Assembly: GCA_949318235.1 (NCBI GenBank)
Contig: OX439129.1
Location: 7,695,849-7,759,848, forward strand
Direction: 5' to 3'
Source: Ecdyonurus torrentis
Taxonomy: Eukaryota > Arthropoda > Insecta > Ephemeroptera > Heptageniidae
Length of the DNA: 64,000 nucleotides
Both the position numbers and the translations under genes were made by a program. Positions within the stretch are counted from its first letter, which is position 1. The number at the start of each line of letters is the position of its first letter. Shown here in pieces: positions 1-17,930 of this stretch. The notes under the pieces are model-generated. The model had not been told where the DNA came from and did not search any database. It was given only the letters and a program-made list of their open reading frames with translations.

Positions 1-141
1 AGTATTTGAACGTCTGCATAATAATTTTAATTTATATATAAAAACACATATTATAGTGATTTATAGGTTCTATAAATCAGTTATTATGTTAAAAGTAACT
101 GATTTTACTTTGTTTTCTCTTTTCTTTTATTTTTTATTTAG

Positions 142-1848
142 AGTACTTCACTGCGCCACGAGCGAAGATGGAGACTATTTTGTGGTATACGATGTTCCCT
201 ACCAAGGGTCAGTTGAGGAACTGCTTTACAGTATTAACGTCCGTCACGTCATTTCACAAATGCTCGCAGTTTTAGTGTATCTACAGAAGAATGGTCTTGG
301 TATGTATAGCAAAATTTACTATGTGTCCATATGATATAGTTTTCTCTCTGTCTCTCTCGCTCATCCTAACTAAAATCTCAAATGTTGTAGTGAAAAATAT
401 TTGAATCTCGTTTTTTATTACGAAAATCAAAATCTATACCTCATTTTTTGTCACTCGAAGCAAAATGTGTATCTCATTGTGTGTTTTTTTTTTCCGGTAA
501 GCAAACAAAACGGGGAAAAAAATGTGTATAAGTTTATTGCTTCCGAATATATAACGTAATGTAGAAAAGGCACTCGACTTACACATTTGCTTCCGTGACA
601 AAAAATGAGAAACACACTTTGCTTCACGTGACAAAAAACGAGACACACATTTTGTTTCATCTGATGAAAAAACAAGATACACATTTTGTTTCACTTGATA
701 AAAAACGATATACCCATTTTGATTCACTTGATAAAAAAACGAGGCATACATTTTGTTTCCCTTGATAAAAAAACGAGATACACATTTTGTTTTACGTGTG
801 ACAAAAAATGAGATACATATTTTGCTTCCCGTGACAAAAAAACGAGATACACATATTTTCCGCTACAACATCGATTTATATTTCTATATCGTATGTCCTT
901 CAGTTGTGGAGCATATCACTCCAAGCCACATGCTTCTGTCCATGACTGGACAACGTGGCCAACCTCCAGTCTTACAACTCTGCTGCTTGGGACAAACTCG
1001 CCCCGCCCCCATGTCAAAGGACACACCTGATCTCACCTATCAACCCCCAGAGCTACGAGGTGTATCCGAGTACGCGGACAGTCTGTACTCAGCTGGTTCT
1101 GCAGCCAGCTTCATGTTAAGTGAAAGTAAAACATGTTCCGTTCCTGATACACAAATGACCTTAAGATCTGGTCATTCGTACGGTCTTGCGTCATCGCCTG
1201 GTGTCCTACCAGGAGCTACTGTGACGTCACAAAGAGCGCCTAGGACTGTACAGCAGAACACAACGTAAGTTAATCGACACATTTCAATATCAAAGGAACA
1301 TGGTATTATAACTAATAATTAATGAAGAAGACCAAAACAAAATTAAGGGGTGATTTTATGTTATATATTCTAAAAGAAGACATTGTTTTCAATCGATTTC
1401 TACATGCATTTATAATTTTTTAGTTCATTTTAAGTATTTTAAATAGTTTTTTAAAATCGAAAAATGACGTCACGGTTGGTAACTTATGCATGTAGACATA
1501 GGTAAAGTTACCGCATGTGATGTTATTTTGTGACTTTTAAAACTTAATTAAAAATACTTAATAAACTTAAAAATTAGAAATTCGCATATCTATCGATTCA
1601 GGGTGATGTCCTCTTTTAATTATGCAATAAAATTACCACCCCACCCCCCCCCCCCCCACATTTTTATTACTTGGCATTTTTATTTTTTTTTTTACAAAAA
1701 GGTTGTTGTAAAATTTAGGTCTCCGAGATTAGCTGACTTTGAGCGAGCTTTCTTGAAGTCAGTAGTCGGCAGAATGATGGCACAACCATCTAGAGATCGA
1801 CCCAGCCTCTCCGAGGTCTACACTTTGCTGCAGAAAGACACTGTTTGA
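142..1848 (+). CDS. Pseudokinase gene, last three coding exons (5' end outside window)
   Basis: Exons 142-299, 904-1264 and 1719-1848 join in frame (phases 1 and 2) and end at TGA 1846-1848; about 216 codons are visible. The product reads as the middle and C-lobe of a protein kinase fold. A hinge-like GDYFVVYDVPYQGSVEELL is followed by an alpha-E helix (QMLAVLVYLQKNGL). The catalytic loop position reads VEHITPSH where active kinases have HRDLKPxN, and the DFG position reads CLG. A YQPPELRG segment matches the P+1/APE region, and RDRPSLSEVYTLL matches the last helix. The catalytic Asp, Lys and Asn and the DFG Asp are all absent, so it should not transfer phosphate; a scaffold or allosteric role is the usual alternative. 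An insert rich in Ser/Thr/Gly lies between the APE region and the last helix. I cannot name the family. The first exon could start at 142 or 144. The upstream acceptor, not an ATG, begins the visible part. Confidence 0.72.
430..866. repeat. Degenerate tandem minisatellite in pseudokinase intron
   Basis: A unit of about 31 bp, roughly AAAAACGAGATACACATTTTG then TTTCACGTGAC, is repeated with divergence, most clearly from 600 to 866. Many units carry the palindrome CACGTG or a near form. The block fills most of the intron between 299 and 904. A related block in reverse orientation occurs at 34960-35180. In both places it abuts a short stretch reading about CGCTACAACATCGA or its complement, so unit plus flank look like one dispersed element. 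Confidence 0.65.
1349..1638. mobile_element. Palindromic MITE-like element, family F4 (copy 1)
   Basis: About 290 bp forming a long imperfect inverted repeat. The arms read inwards from a motif like CTAAAAGAAGACATTG(T) and ATCGATT to a central TGACGTCA-containing region. Two other copies lie at 11891-12182 and 28705-29000. It sits inside the second visible intron of the pseudokinase gene. No coding capacity. Confidence 0.6.
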
Positions 1849-1924
1849 CTGTCTGACAAGTGATCCTAACAAAATTGACGTTCCTTCAAACATCCAATCT
1901 TTCCAGTACTTATTTCAAATTTCT

Positions 1925-1930
1925 AATAAA
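1925..1930 (+). terminator. Poly(A) signal of the pseudokinase gene
   Basis: AATAAA lies 77 bp after the stop codon at 1848, in the expected orientation and distance for the 3' end of the plus-strand gene. Confidence 0.6.
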
Positions 1931-2405
1931 ATGAAACAATATTTTTAGCTTATAAAAAATATGTGCCTTTTTTTATTTTAAGATAATATTTAAGGGTTAT
2001 ACGAGTATTTAGATGTCTTAAAACTCAAAATCTAAGAAGAAAACTTCCAAACTTAATGATGTCATTTAAAAGCTTTAACCTTAACATCTTGGAGAAAATT
2101 TTCAGAACCCGAGACCATCAGATAAGAGAGGAAATAATTATTTAAATTAGCATATGGGCTCTTATGGGAGTAAAACTTAAAAAAATAAAATAAAGAATGG
2201 TGACCACCCAATTTTTTTATATTTTTGAAGATACCGTATGTGTATACTAAATAATGCAAACTTATACTTTTTTTTAACAATTTTTTTGTCATTCTGTAGC
2301 TGATTTTTTTATCTCAAATGGTTTATTTCTGTAGTTCTGTAAAAATCTTAGGTATGTATGACTGTAAATAAAAACTAATTTATAATTATAAAAATGAATA
2401 AATAG

Positions 2406-2411
2406 TTTATT
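2406..2411 (-). terminator. Poly(A) signal of gene A
   Basis: TTTATT on the plus strand (AATAAA on the minus strand) lies about 20 bp beyond the gene A stop codon at 2434-2432. Confidence 0.45.
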
Positions 2412-2431
2412 TAAATATAAGTTGAGGTAGA

Positions 2432-3647
2432 TCAGGGTGCTGCGACTGTCTCCTGGATCCACTTGACGTGCGCCTCAATGTTGGTGTAGATGGTCGGCAA
2501 GGAGGCGTTACTGCACTCGGGGAGACCGAAGGACGCCAGACCAACCTGGACTATGCGCTTGCCCATCAAGTGCTACAGTAAATAAATAACGTTTGTTTTA
2601 GTCAGGTCATATAATAGATTTCTTGGTAAAAGGAATTAAGGATTAACTTCAGGCGAGACCTTTTTTATTATTATTATTTCAACATAAGTTTGTACTGCCT
2701 TCAATAGCATGCGTGTACCAAATGTTAAATCGATTTGTTCATCGGTTATGAGGGGAAAAATAACATCGTAAACATAAGGCGTTCTATATTTACCATGTTG
2801 TTATTTTTCACACATAACCGATGGAAAAATCGATTTAAATTTTGGTACACATACTATTGAAGTCAATACAAACTTATATACTTATGCTGAAATTTTGAAA
2901 TAAAATCTATCCAGTCAAAAAAAAGAGTTTCGTTAAGTCTGAGGTTAATACTTATTAGATATTGAATAATACTTAAAATACTATTATCTTTGTATTACTG
3001 CAGTTTTACGAAAAAGTAATTATATTGAGTTCAGATATAAAGGTGAATCACTACAGTTATGATTTTTGAAAAAAATATATATATATATTAGGAGGCGATA
3101 TTTTAACTAAATAAGGACACGTTTGAATTCGCTACTCAGGATACGTCTCTAACAGTAAGACTTATAACGTCAAGTCCTGATCTGGCTCCTTGGGACATGA
3201 CCAGAGCCTAGGTTCCAAGCAATAGGTCAATAATAATAAATAAATAAAGTTAAAATAATGCCTAATTCTGTTTATTACAAAAACGAGAAAAAAGTATAGA
3301 AATTAAACTGGTATAAGATTGAAATAAATAATGATAATGATTAAAAATAACAAACCATTATAATTCCACTAAAACTATAAACACAGGCTATACTCACATG
3401 TAAAGGAGCTCCAGCATCTCCTCTGCAAGGCTCACTGCCCTCTCCTCCTGCACACATCTGGAACTCGGGCTGCACCTTGAACACTTCCTTGTAGAAATCT
3501 TGGCAGTCCTCGGCCGAGACCACTGGTACGCTGACGGTGCGCAGAGGACCGTTGCCAGGGGTGTTCTTGGTGCCTGTACAAACATTGACACGTTAGCACG
3601 ATAGACGCACAGACAGAAAAAATTAAGAGTATACGTATGTTAAGATA

Positions 3648-3681
<34 letters not shown>

Positions 3682-5153
3682 CTTTCTAAGGCGGCGACCC
3701 AGTCTCAAGAAACAAAACAAAATATTTATTTTATTTTAGGGATACTCAAAATGTAAGGCTAAAGTACGATAAAACTCAAAAAAGTTAATATTAATTACTC
3801 TTGGTAAGTGTTGGCTTAAACAAATAATAAACAATAATAATAATTCTTTATTGGGTTTAATATCATAAAAAAAAGTAAAGAAGAAAGTGAAGAATATGTA
3901 GCGAAAAACAAAGTAGAAATAATTAGTGTGGTAATATATAATGCAGATCCTGGCCTCTCTGGCCAAATAATTACTTAATTAGACCCAATTAGCAGATCTT
4001 GGCAGCATAATCGAAAGATTTTGCCAACGACAGAACAGAACGGAATCTGTATAAAATATACAGAATCCTGTTCGTTTTGTCAACCCAGAACAGAACAGAA
4101 TATTATACATAAAAAAAACATGTAAATTACCCAACAGGTGATGAGAAAAAAACAAAATACCTATACACTAGACGTGATCTCACACCAAGGGCTGTAAGCT
4201 GCAACCTCTATAGTTATCTTTTTTTAATTGTTGCAACAATCAAAATAACAACTTAACTACGGTTTAACTAGTTAGTTAGCGTCGCAGCTTACGGGGGCAA
4301 GTATATCGCCGCCTGAATTAAGTTTACGGAAATAAAGATATTATTTTGTAATTTATGCTAGGAATAGTTTATGCTATGTTATAACATATAGCATGAATAT
4401 TGCTATTTTATATAATTAACATAAGAGTTCTGCATTTCATAAATTTTATGTTACATTATAGTCACTATATACTTATATATATAGCATATTATAAATGAAA
4501 TAATAATGAATAACTATGAGTAAATAAATATGTTGCTGAAAGGAAGCTAGTTATGTTGAAGTTAATTTTTCACTGTGTTGGAAATAATTAAAAAGATTAT
4601 TTATTTAAAGAAACATAAACTGTAGTATTGAAATCAAGTGAATTATAAAAACTTAAACCTAAATTTTTATTTTAATGAAAACTTGTTTTGTTAAATTAAC
4701 TGCAATATAGATTATACATTTTATTTTACTCATTTTCTTTGGCGTAAGAATTAAGTTGTCCCCAATCTGTCAACTTGTTTACAAATAAGTTTTATTTATT
4801 AATTTGAATAAAATAAAACGAGATTGCTCTATATTATTTTAACTTAATCTTCTTTTTTAATTATCTTGTTTTAACTTGTTTTCAAGTTTTCCTCTCTCAT
4901 TTATGTCTATAATTTATTTATTCATCTTTCGGCTTATAAAATTAAAAGAAAGTGGTGCATTTTACATCCGATGTGCCAAATTTACACTAAACTTGTCAAT
5001 TATCGCAGTGCAAAGAAACATTTAGCATTTTTTACTTCCAAATATGGTATATTGAGAAAGTAGGGGATCTTGAACTTCTTTTACTACGCACCAAGTTATT
5101 TTTACTGTGTTTACACCGCACAGATAAACATACAGTATAAAAAGCTCTTGTTG

Positions 5154-5202
<49 letters not shown>

Positions 5203-8200
5203 GTTCCCTTATGGCTGTAAGCTGCAACCTCTAGTAAAACCTTAGTTATCTTTTTTTAATTGTTGCAACAATCAAAATAACAACTTAACTATGGTTTAAC
5301 TAGTTAGTTAGCGTCGCAGCTTACGGGGGTTAATGTTTTTTCTAGTTCAAATTTCTCCTCAACAATGTAGTAAGCGTAGCGTGGCACCACGGTTGCAGCC
5401 AAATAATGTTAGCCGCGACAGTAGCGCCAGATATATTATTTATTTAGTTTGTTGATTTGTTGTTATTGTTGTTGCGAAAATATGACCGACAAACATTATG
5501 GGAACGTTTTTAGTATAGGACATTGATAGAAGCTGCAAACTAAAAATTGATAAACTTATCAACTTAGAACTGAGATGTTCGTACATATTTTGCACGCACT
5601 CACCCCACAGTAGATTATATACAGTACGGTATCTCCTATATTGTCAGAGAATGTCTGATCGAATGTGCGCCTGCGACTGGAGACGACTGCAAAACTTTAA
5701 GACGGCGTCTAGTTCTGCAGTCTCCTCCAGGCGCAAATGTGGCGTGAATTCGATCTGACATTCCTACTATAGGAGATGAACTATAAGCTACTTTTTGTGC
5801 TCACCATTAGTGTGAATTCTCCAACCAGCCACCACGAGGTCACTCTCTCCGTCCAAAGGTGCAGCTGGCTTCATCTCTCCCATTGGTAAACATACTGCAC
5901 TCATCTTAGCTGCAACACAATAGAACCAATACAATAGAGTTCATCTCTATAAAGTATCATATAATTATATATTTGAAATTTCAGGAATAAAATTCCATTT
6001 TAATTATTGTAATATAAAAAACAAATTTAAAAATACCTCAGGCGTTTTGACTGATAAAGGAACAACTGTTTTGAGGCTGACTTTAAGTGATTTCGTTCAC
6101 ATGCGCATCCGTTTCAACGTACTACGCATGCGCAGTACGTCGAAATGGAAGCGGACGTTAGCAAAATCACTTTAAGTCGGCCTCAAAACAGTTGTTCCTT
6201 TATTAGTCAATTAAAAAATCCTTTGAATAAATATTTTATGTAATACACAAAAAGCACCATCTTAAGTTTTGCGTCTAATGAAATAATTTGATTATTTATA
6301 TTTAATCAATGTGCATTTTATTTTTCACGTTAAAAGCGTCATGAAGTTTCTATAAATTTTTATTTAAGTCATGTGGAATTAATTTGTTATATGAATGTAT
6401 TTACTTATTATATAGATTTAAAAAGTAAGTAAAGTTATGTGCGACTAACACGAGGCCAGGTTGACATCTCTATCAAGCCGGATGACCGCAATATCATGCA
6501 CGTGAGAAGTGGACAGTGAGGAGTACTCGGGGTGAGGAACTATTTTCTCCACGCCGTAGTTACGTGGTGACCCTTCACACCTGGATCCATCGTCACAGTT
6601 ACGGATCTGAATGCGAGTCCTGGAACCAAAATATTGAACTTTTATATTTTATACCATAGTAATATTAAATTAATTCACATATTATTTTGACACTTAAATA
6701 AGTTAAAATTAGCACACAAATTTACGTTAATTTATGCTGCATTAAATAGTTACTCTACTCTAGAGCATAATAGTTTACATTTTGTAATTATGCTGAAAAT
6801 CTCAACTATTTTACTATGTAGTATATGATCACTATAGCACATGGACAAAAATAAATACGTAATAAAATAATTAGTTAGCTTATTTTCAGCACAAATTGTT
6901 CAATACAGCATAATTGATGCTATATTGTATTGCATAATATTGCATCAACTATAGCACAAATATTGTGTTGTTTACCATAATTATGTATGTTCTTTTAATT
7001 TAACATCATAATAATAATATGCTATATATAAAAATAAAACATACATTACGTAATTTAGAGTTTCCTTGAATAGAGCATAAATTGCTAAGCACAAATGTTT
7101 GCTACATTGAACTAGCATAACTATTATATAATATGTATTTATTTTTGTCCGCGAGTAAGTTCAAATTAATAACTTAAAACAGAAGTAGGTGTAGTAATAA
7201 TATTGATTAGTAATAATAATACTAGTTAGGAGTGTAATAATAATGTAAATTTCAAATCCACTTGATGATTATTGACTGCAACTTATACTCACGGAGCCTT
7301 GCCAGGTTGCACGCAATGAGCCGCCGTGATGACGTGATGCCGATCAATCAATGATCCAGCACACTCGTACTGCAGTCTTCCCTCTGGCCAAGAAATGTAT
7401 ATAATTAGTATAAGAAACGTATCTAATTAGTATGGGAATAATATTTATTACATAAGAACAAATAATTAGTGACCAAGCAGGATAATGTTAAACTTACTTT
7501 TCTCGTAACCCACTCTGACGACCCAGGGTAAATGTTCAGGGTCCACTTGCTCTGGGAAGATTTCTTCAACTAAAGTCCCGCATGGATTCTCCCATACTTT
7601 ACCTGTACCATGAGCCAACCCACAGCCTGAAACGTAAAAATAATAATAATGAGCATAGCAATCTTTTTATGTATGCATTTTATTATATATGCAGAGATTT
7701 CAACTATTGCAAAAGCAATGTGCTTAGATTTTTTTTAATGTTTCTAAACGTTTAGGCTATACTACCTAATTAAAAATTTCTTTAAAGATTTTTTTACGTT
7801 CCATGACTTTTACGGTTCATTTGTAGCAAGAAAATTAATGATACTGTGACACATTTTTTTCTGTTAAATATTCTTGCACCTTATATCTTTTTGTTTGTTG
7901 ATTTATTTATTTACTTTCAATGAATTATAATACCACATAAGAAAGAGAAATTATTGTTACTATATACTATACATTTATTATTGTTAATAACTATTTATCC
8001 ATAATTTGAAAAAAAAAAAAAAAAAACAGGCTTGAGAGGCATAATACCACGAAACAGAGATATATTATTGTTAATATTATACATCTATTATTGTTATTCT
8101 TGATAATTATTTATTTAAATTAAAATAAAAAAAAATAAAAAAATATATATCTATCTAAAAAAAAAAAAAAAATCGCTTAGCAAAAAGGGTCGTTAATATT

Positions 8201-8636
8201 GTATACCCCTTATTTATAATGCATTTCCCATAATGAAATAAAGCAATGCGAATCATATGATTATTTTAAAACGTCAGCTCAAAAATACAGACTGTTAGAA
8301 AAAATTTATTATAGTGTGTCAGAATATCTAGCAGCTAATAATGTTAAATACTGCTCGATGCTAACTAACGTTTCACTTGCATTGATACACAGTATTTCCT
8401 AATTTTATATTATTATTATTATTTCATGTGTGTTATGTGTATATGTATGAATTGACTTGTTCTACTCTGTACAGACATGGAACACAATAAAATCTTTAAT
8501 GTTTAACCCCCGAGGGTCACACAATGAATATAAAACTGATACTAAAAGAGGTTCACGTATAAATATGATAATATTTGGACTTACTTGGAACCACGAGGAT
8601 GACCGTCCACACAAAGACACGAGCACAAATCTGCAT
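2432..8636 (-). CDS. Gene A: secreted serine protease homolog, catalytic Ser replaced by Ala, no clip domain
   Basis: Seven coding exons: 8636-8585, 7626-7498, 7383-7293, 6619-6450, 5909-5805, 3573-3398, 2572-2432. They join in frame to 287 residues. The first exon is a signal peptide (MQICARVFVWTVILVVP). An S1A domain follows: TAAHC with His83, HDIAVIRL with Asp133, and GDAGAP where GDSGGP is expected, so residue 236 is Ala. The nucleophile is missing and the protein should be inactive. The propeptide Cys (SCGLAHG) and its usual partner (AVCLP) are kept. The activation region reads VEEIFPEQ in place of R-IVNG, so no zymogen cleavage is expected. Protease-domain intron phases (1,2,1,1,0) equal those of genes B-F, but the clip exon is absent. 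Serine protease homologs commonly serve as cofactors of clip proteases; that role here is inference. It is the most divergent member of the array. Confidence 0.85.
2639..2949. mobile_element. MITE-like inverted-repeat element in gene A intron
   Basis: Arms of about 110 bp are inverted copies: TTTGTACTGCCTTCAATAGC near 2690 pairs with CTATTGAAGTCAATACAAAC near 2860. Outer parts (GGATTAACTTCAGGC and TTAAGTCTGAGGTTAATAC) also pair. The last intron of gene A carries it. No ORF. Confidence 0.55.
3990..4095. repeat. Short inverted repeat rich in CAGAACAGAAC
   Basis: ACAGAACGGAATCTGTATA is followed closely by TATACAGAATCCTGTTCG, forming a hairpin near 4030-4075, with CAGAACAGAACAGAA on both sides. 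It lies in the long gene A intron between 3573 and 5805. Confidence 0.35.
4191..4297. mobile_element. Palindromic MITE-like element, family F1 (copy 1)
   Basis: About 107 bp starting GCTGTAAGCTGCAACCT and ending GTCGCAGCTTACGGGGG. The ends are inverted copies and the centre contains ATTGTTGCAACAAT. Other copies: 5213-5330, 52995-53117 and a diverged one at 39456-39604. Confidence 0.75.
4330..4500. mobile_element. Degenerate F2-like element
   Basis: Repeated TTATGCT, AGCATGAAT and TATAGCATATT motifs in an AT-rich context match the interior of family F2, but clear terminal repeats are missing. Probably a decayed copy. Confidence 0.35.
5213..5330. mobile_element. Palindromic MITE-like element, family F1 (copy 2)
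   Basis: Nearly identical to the copy at 4191-4297 and only about 1 kb away in the same intron and orientation. It carries an extra AAACCTTAG segment also present in the copy at 52995, so this is closer to the full-length form. A poly(A) run of about 48 bp lies just before it (5155-5202). Confidence 0.75.
5631..5776. mobile_element. Palindromic element with ATCTCCTATA ends
   Basis: Starts ATCTCCTATATTGTCAGA and ends ATTCCTACTATAGGAGAT. The inner arms TGCGCCTGCGACTGGAGACG and CAGTCTCCTCCAGGCGCA are also inverted. About 146 bp, non-coding, ending about 30 bp from the exon of gene A at 5805. Only one copy seen here. Confidence 0.6.
6045..6209. mobile_element. Palindromic MITE-like element, family F8 (copy 1)
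   Basis: Starts TTTTGACTGATAAAGGAACA and ends GTTGTTCCTTTATTAGTCAA, with the centre CTACGCATGCGCAGTACG. It is close to a perfect 165-bp palindrome in a gene A intron. A diverged copy lies at 29890-30030. Confidence 0.65.
6841..7153. mobile_element. TIR element, family F2 (copy in gene A intron)
   Basis: Starts GGACAAAAATAAATACGTAA and ends TATTTATTTTTGTCC, an inverted pair. The interior is full of AGCATAA and TTATGCT motifs. It belongs to the commonest family of the window (see 39062-39284 for a complete copy). Confidence 0.65.
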
Positions 8637-9264
8637 GTTTGCACTGCAAGAGATGAAGTATCGAGAAAGCGGTTCAATGTCGGGTCATATATAGCCTCTT
8701 GGTATTGAGACCAACTTATAACTGTACATTGTATAAACCTGATCTGCCTGCCTGCCTCTGCCCTAAATTACACAACCAAATAATAATCTTTTATTCTAAT
8801 TCAGCATCAAATATGAATGCATTATAAATCTATTCATTAATTATAGGTGATTATTATATATTTTAGCTTTTAATTTATTGACTATAAAATAATAAAAGTT
8901 TTATTGCTTTTTATCTTGTTTGTGTTTCTTTTGTAAATTCATGGCTAATGGATTTAATATGTTAAGTCAATAAAGAATTGGAAAGGAGTGAGAGAGAGAG
9001 AGAGAGAGTCGCGCCCAAGCCACTAATTAGCCTCTGAATTTCCCTTCGTGTACTCCTAACCTTGCATTGTACTAATTACACTTGAATGTTGTACATTGTA
9101 TGATTGCGGACTTAGTTGCTTTTCCAATTTCACTTTTTTTTAATGTTTATATTTTAACATTTGTACTCCATTTAAACAAATCATTAGACATCCTTGTTAT
9201 TTTCTAGTTGATTCATAAATGATTTATATAAACACAGTCACAGAGTGCCATCCAATATATTTAG

Positions 9265-9295
<31 letters not shown>

Positions 9296-10040
9296 TAATA
9301 CTATTTAGCATTTACCATGGCATTACTTCCCAATATTTGAAAATAAATCATAAAATTTGGACTAATTATAAATAATTTAAATTAGTATGTTTTAAGCTAC
9401 AACTCGGTATGTGTAACATGGAAGAAAATAAATTTAAAAAAATTGCAACGCTTAGATGTCCTAATAAATCCAGAAATTCAAAAGAAACCAAAGAAACATT
9501 TTAGTAACATGGCGTATATAAATATTTAATTTATTTAATTAATTCCGTTATTACACATCTAATTCCCTGGATTGTTAAAGCATTTTTTTTAAAGTCTGAA
9601 TATTTGGTTTGGCAATGTAGAAAAGCAAAAACATTTCTGTAGAATTTGTTTGTTTCTATTTTATTTATTTCATATAAAACTTACTTGAACAAGTTTAGTT
9701 GTTTAAAATAGAAAAGCAAGTTATCAGTTTTTATTCCAAAAATTAATGCAGAAATTTATTATTTCTTCTTTTCAACATTTTTATTTACATATGATTATAA
9801 AATTAAATAAAAATAAGTTACAAAGTTGACACCTGTCGCGAGATAAAGCATAATATTTTCTTATGCCTTGAATTGATCAAATAATAACTTATATAAAAAT
9901 AAAGTGACTCCCAAATATTAAATTCATTCAGGACTAGTAATTTTTTTATCCTTTTTATGATAGTTCAAATAAAGCAATTAAGTGATTTTTTTTTTAAGTT
10001 ACTTCAGATTCAAGTATATTATTTACCCTAATGATGTTCG

Positions 10041-10145
10041 TAAGCCCTGTTCCCTTGCTCCAAAAAATGCGCAATTCCATTTAAAAAGCATTAAGTGATC
10101 GTCATTTTTTTGTTGTGGTTTGGGGCACAAAAAACAGGGCTTATG
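10041..10145. mobile_element. Short MITE-like element, family F5 (copy 1)
   Basis: About 105 bp starting TAAGCCCTGTT and ending AACAGGGCTTA, with AAAAAATGCGCAATTCCATT and TGATCGTCATTTTTT inside. Copies: 12541-12645, 47685-47778 and 53736-53830. It lies in the spacer between genes A and B. Confidence 0.65.
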
Positions 10146-10709
10146 ACCATAATTCCTTTCTTCCAATAAAAGACATTTATTGTCTTTTGAATACTTTAAA
10201 CTAATTTTACAATCATTTCAGATTGATTTGATTTATTGTTGTTTCCAAAATACAGACATATAATTATGTCCAATAATATTTATAAAGAAATTTCTTTTCT
10301 TTTCTTTTTTTTTCTTTCTTTTTTTTTTTACGTACCCGACAAAGATTGTATAATTTATTATTCAAACAATCGTGCCTGATTTTACGAAATGGACGCGAAG
10401 TTTAAATAGTAATAAAAAGTTATCTAGAGTGTACAATACATGAAATACTCACAATATAAAATCTAAAAGAGCATGAGAAAAAAAATTAAAGGATAATATA
10501 AATTCATTAAATACAGTGTTTGTATGTTTTACTGTTTCACATAAAAAAGCAGTTTACGTAGTTTCCAAGGCACAGTTATTTCCAGCAAGCAATTTGCATT
10601 TTTTTTTTTTTTTTTTTTTCAAAATAATCTTTAAAAAAACATATTTTATTTTGAACAAGTTACAATATGTGAATACAAAATTAGCTCAATAAGATCAAAA
10701 TGAATTAAG

Positions 10710-10715
10710 TTTATT
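10710..10715 (-). terminator. Poly(A) signal directly after gene B stop
   Basis: TTTATT on the plus strand (AATAAA on the minus strand) directly follows the stop codon at 10718-10716. If used, the 3' UTR would be very short. Confidence 0.4.
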
Positions 10716-16094
<5,379 letters not shown>

Positions 16095-16333
16095 CTGGTG
16101 CTCACGTCACCTGCACAACAAGAACAGCGTCATAACAAAATCAATTACGTCAAGAAATACTAATAACTATTTAATTACTTTTTTTAAGTAAACATATTAC
16201 TGGATTTTAGTGACCTTTCTCAGTAAAAAATTGGCAATTTTCTGTAATATAATTTTATTTATTTTACAATAACCTTGAACGTTTTAGTTCACAATTATTG
16301 TATGCTGTGTGGCTTTTAATTGTAATTTATTTC

Positions 16334-16335
<2 letters not shown>

Positions 16336-16390
<55 letters not shown>
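16336..16390. repeat. Poly(T) tract, 55 bp
   Basis: A pure T run (poly(A) on the minus strand) upstream of gene B. Shorter A or T runs occur at 5155-5202, 17294-17316, 18845-18870, 39876-39912, 41490-41524 and 59976-60008. Some may be tails of retroposed elements. Confidence 0.9.
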
Positions 16391-16395
<5 letters not shown>

Positions 16396-16514
16396 AATTA
16401 CTATAGCATGAATAATCGGTCACGGCATGATGAGTTTATTTTTCAATAAAACAAATTATTTTATAAAAGAGATTTTGCACTTTTTTCCAAACAAAATCGC
16501 TTTAGCTTGCCCAA

Positions 16515-16690
16515 ATAAGGAAGAATTCAAGTTCACCTGCGAGATCTGATGACTAATTTAATATAACGATTTGCCCTGAAGGTGGATAGAACGGGAAATT
16601 CGAGGCGAACATACTGGAGTTTTGTTAAACGTTAAGTGAACTTCGAAGTACTAAAATCACGTCATTACAATAATTGTGAGCACTATAACA
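16515..16690 (-). promoter_or_regulatory. Conserved upstream block of gene B, possible 5' UTR exon
   Basis: This block is similar to 30215-30385 upstream of gene C, including CTCGCAG/GT(G/A)AAC (a good splice donor read on the minus strand, exon end 16537) and ATAATTGTGAGCACNATAACAC. The matching acceptor GTGCAG/GTGACG lies at 16111-16112, 16 bp before the gene B start codon, and is also shared with gene C. I read it as an alternative first non-coding exon or conserved intronic element. No transcript evidence is available. Confidence 0.4.
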
Positions 16691-17930
16691 CGGCTGTTGA
16701 TGCAATATAAACAAGAAGTATCTTTCTCTCTCTCTTATAAGGGCCATTGACAACTAATTTTTGAAATGGAATTCCCAATAATCAACAAATATAAAAGATG
16801 AAAATGATTGTGAAAAATACATATAATTATTATTATATTATTAAGTTAATAACTTTAGCATGAATGTTTCCCTTTATTCATTAAACAAAACATCAGTAAA
16901 ATAGTCAAGGGACTTTAATTGTCTTTGAAAAACCTTAAATTAAATATACTATTTTCTTACGTGCAAAAAGTAACTTTGTTATTTTAGTTTTCTTAATGGT
17001 GGGGAAATCCTTGAATATCAAGAACATAAATATTCCTATATGTTGTTGACAAAACTTGAAATTGTGATGTTGTATACCACAGTTTTACATGATCAAATAT
17101 ATTAAACACAACTTGTAAAGTATTTTGGGTAAACTTTTAATTGTCATTATACAGAGTAACAAAGTAGGAAAAAATATATTATATAATAAAATATAAAACT
17201 TTAGAATCAATCACAATATTTTTCAGTGTATGAGAAGGTTAAGAAAGACTATCACTCGCGGTCTGGGCAATGATTGTGGGAAAAGTAAAAGTTTTTTTTT
17301 TTTTTTTTTTTTTTTCCCCATTTACACAAGAACATACACACAATTTGACATTTAACTTTTAAACCATAAATGTCAAAATTATAACCTATAGCATCTTAAA
17401 CAATATCCATAATATCTTAACACTCTGTACTTTTAAGTCGTTCTCTTTGAGCTTTTCAAATAATGAAGCTGCTATACGTTTCTCCATGCTTACAAATAAG
17501 CTTGAAAATAAATTTAAATTTGATGTAATAACACAAATTTCAATATTCTATACTTTTTCTAATAAAATCATTATCAATAACAAATTCTTCAAATAACTTT
17601 CAAAATTTACTTATTTAAAGTGAAAACCAACCACTTTTACAATAACCTGAAAATGTACTTAAAAAGTTAATGACTATATATCCAACAACACTATACATCT
17701 AAATAAAATAATATCAATTCATTAATTAACATTAAAATACAAAACAAGAATGAAACACACACACACACACACACATATCAAAATAAAACGGAACTATTGT
17801 GGTTTCCTTTTTAATAATAAAACTTACGTAAACGTTACAAAAATATTATCATAGCATGTAGAGATGCATTTTATTATATATTTTTTTTACATAATTCAAA
17901 GGATATATAACCTTGAGAAGGTCACTGCTT

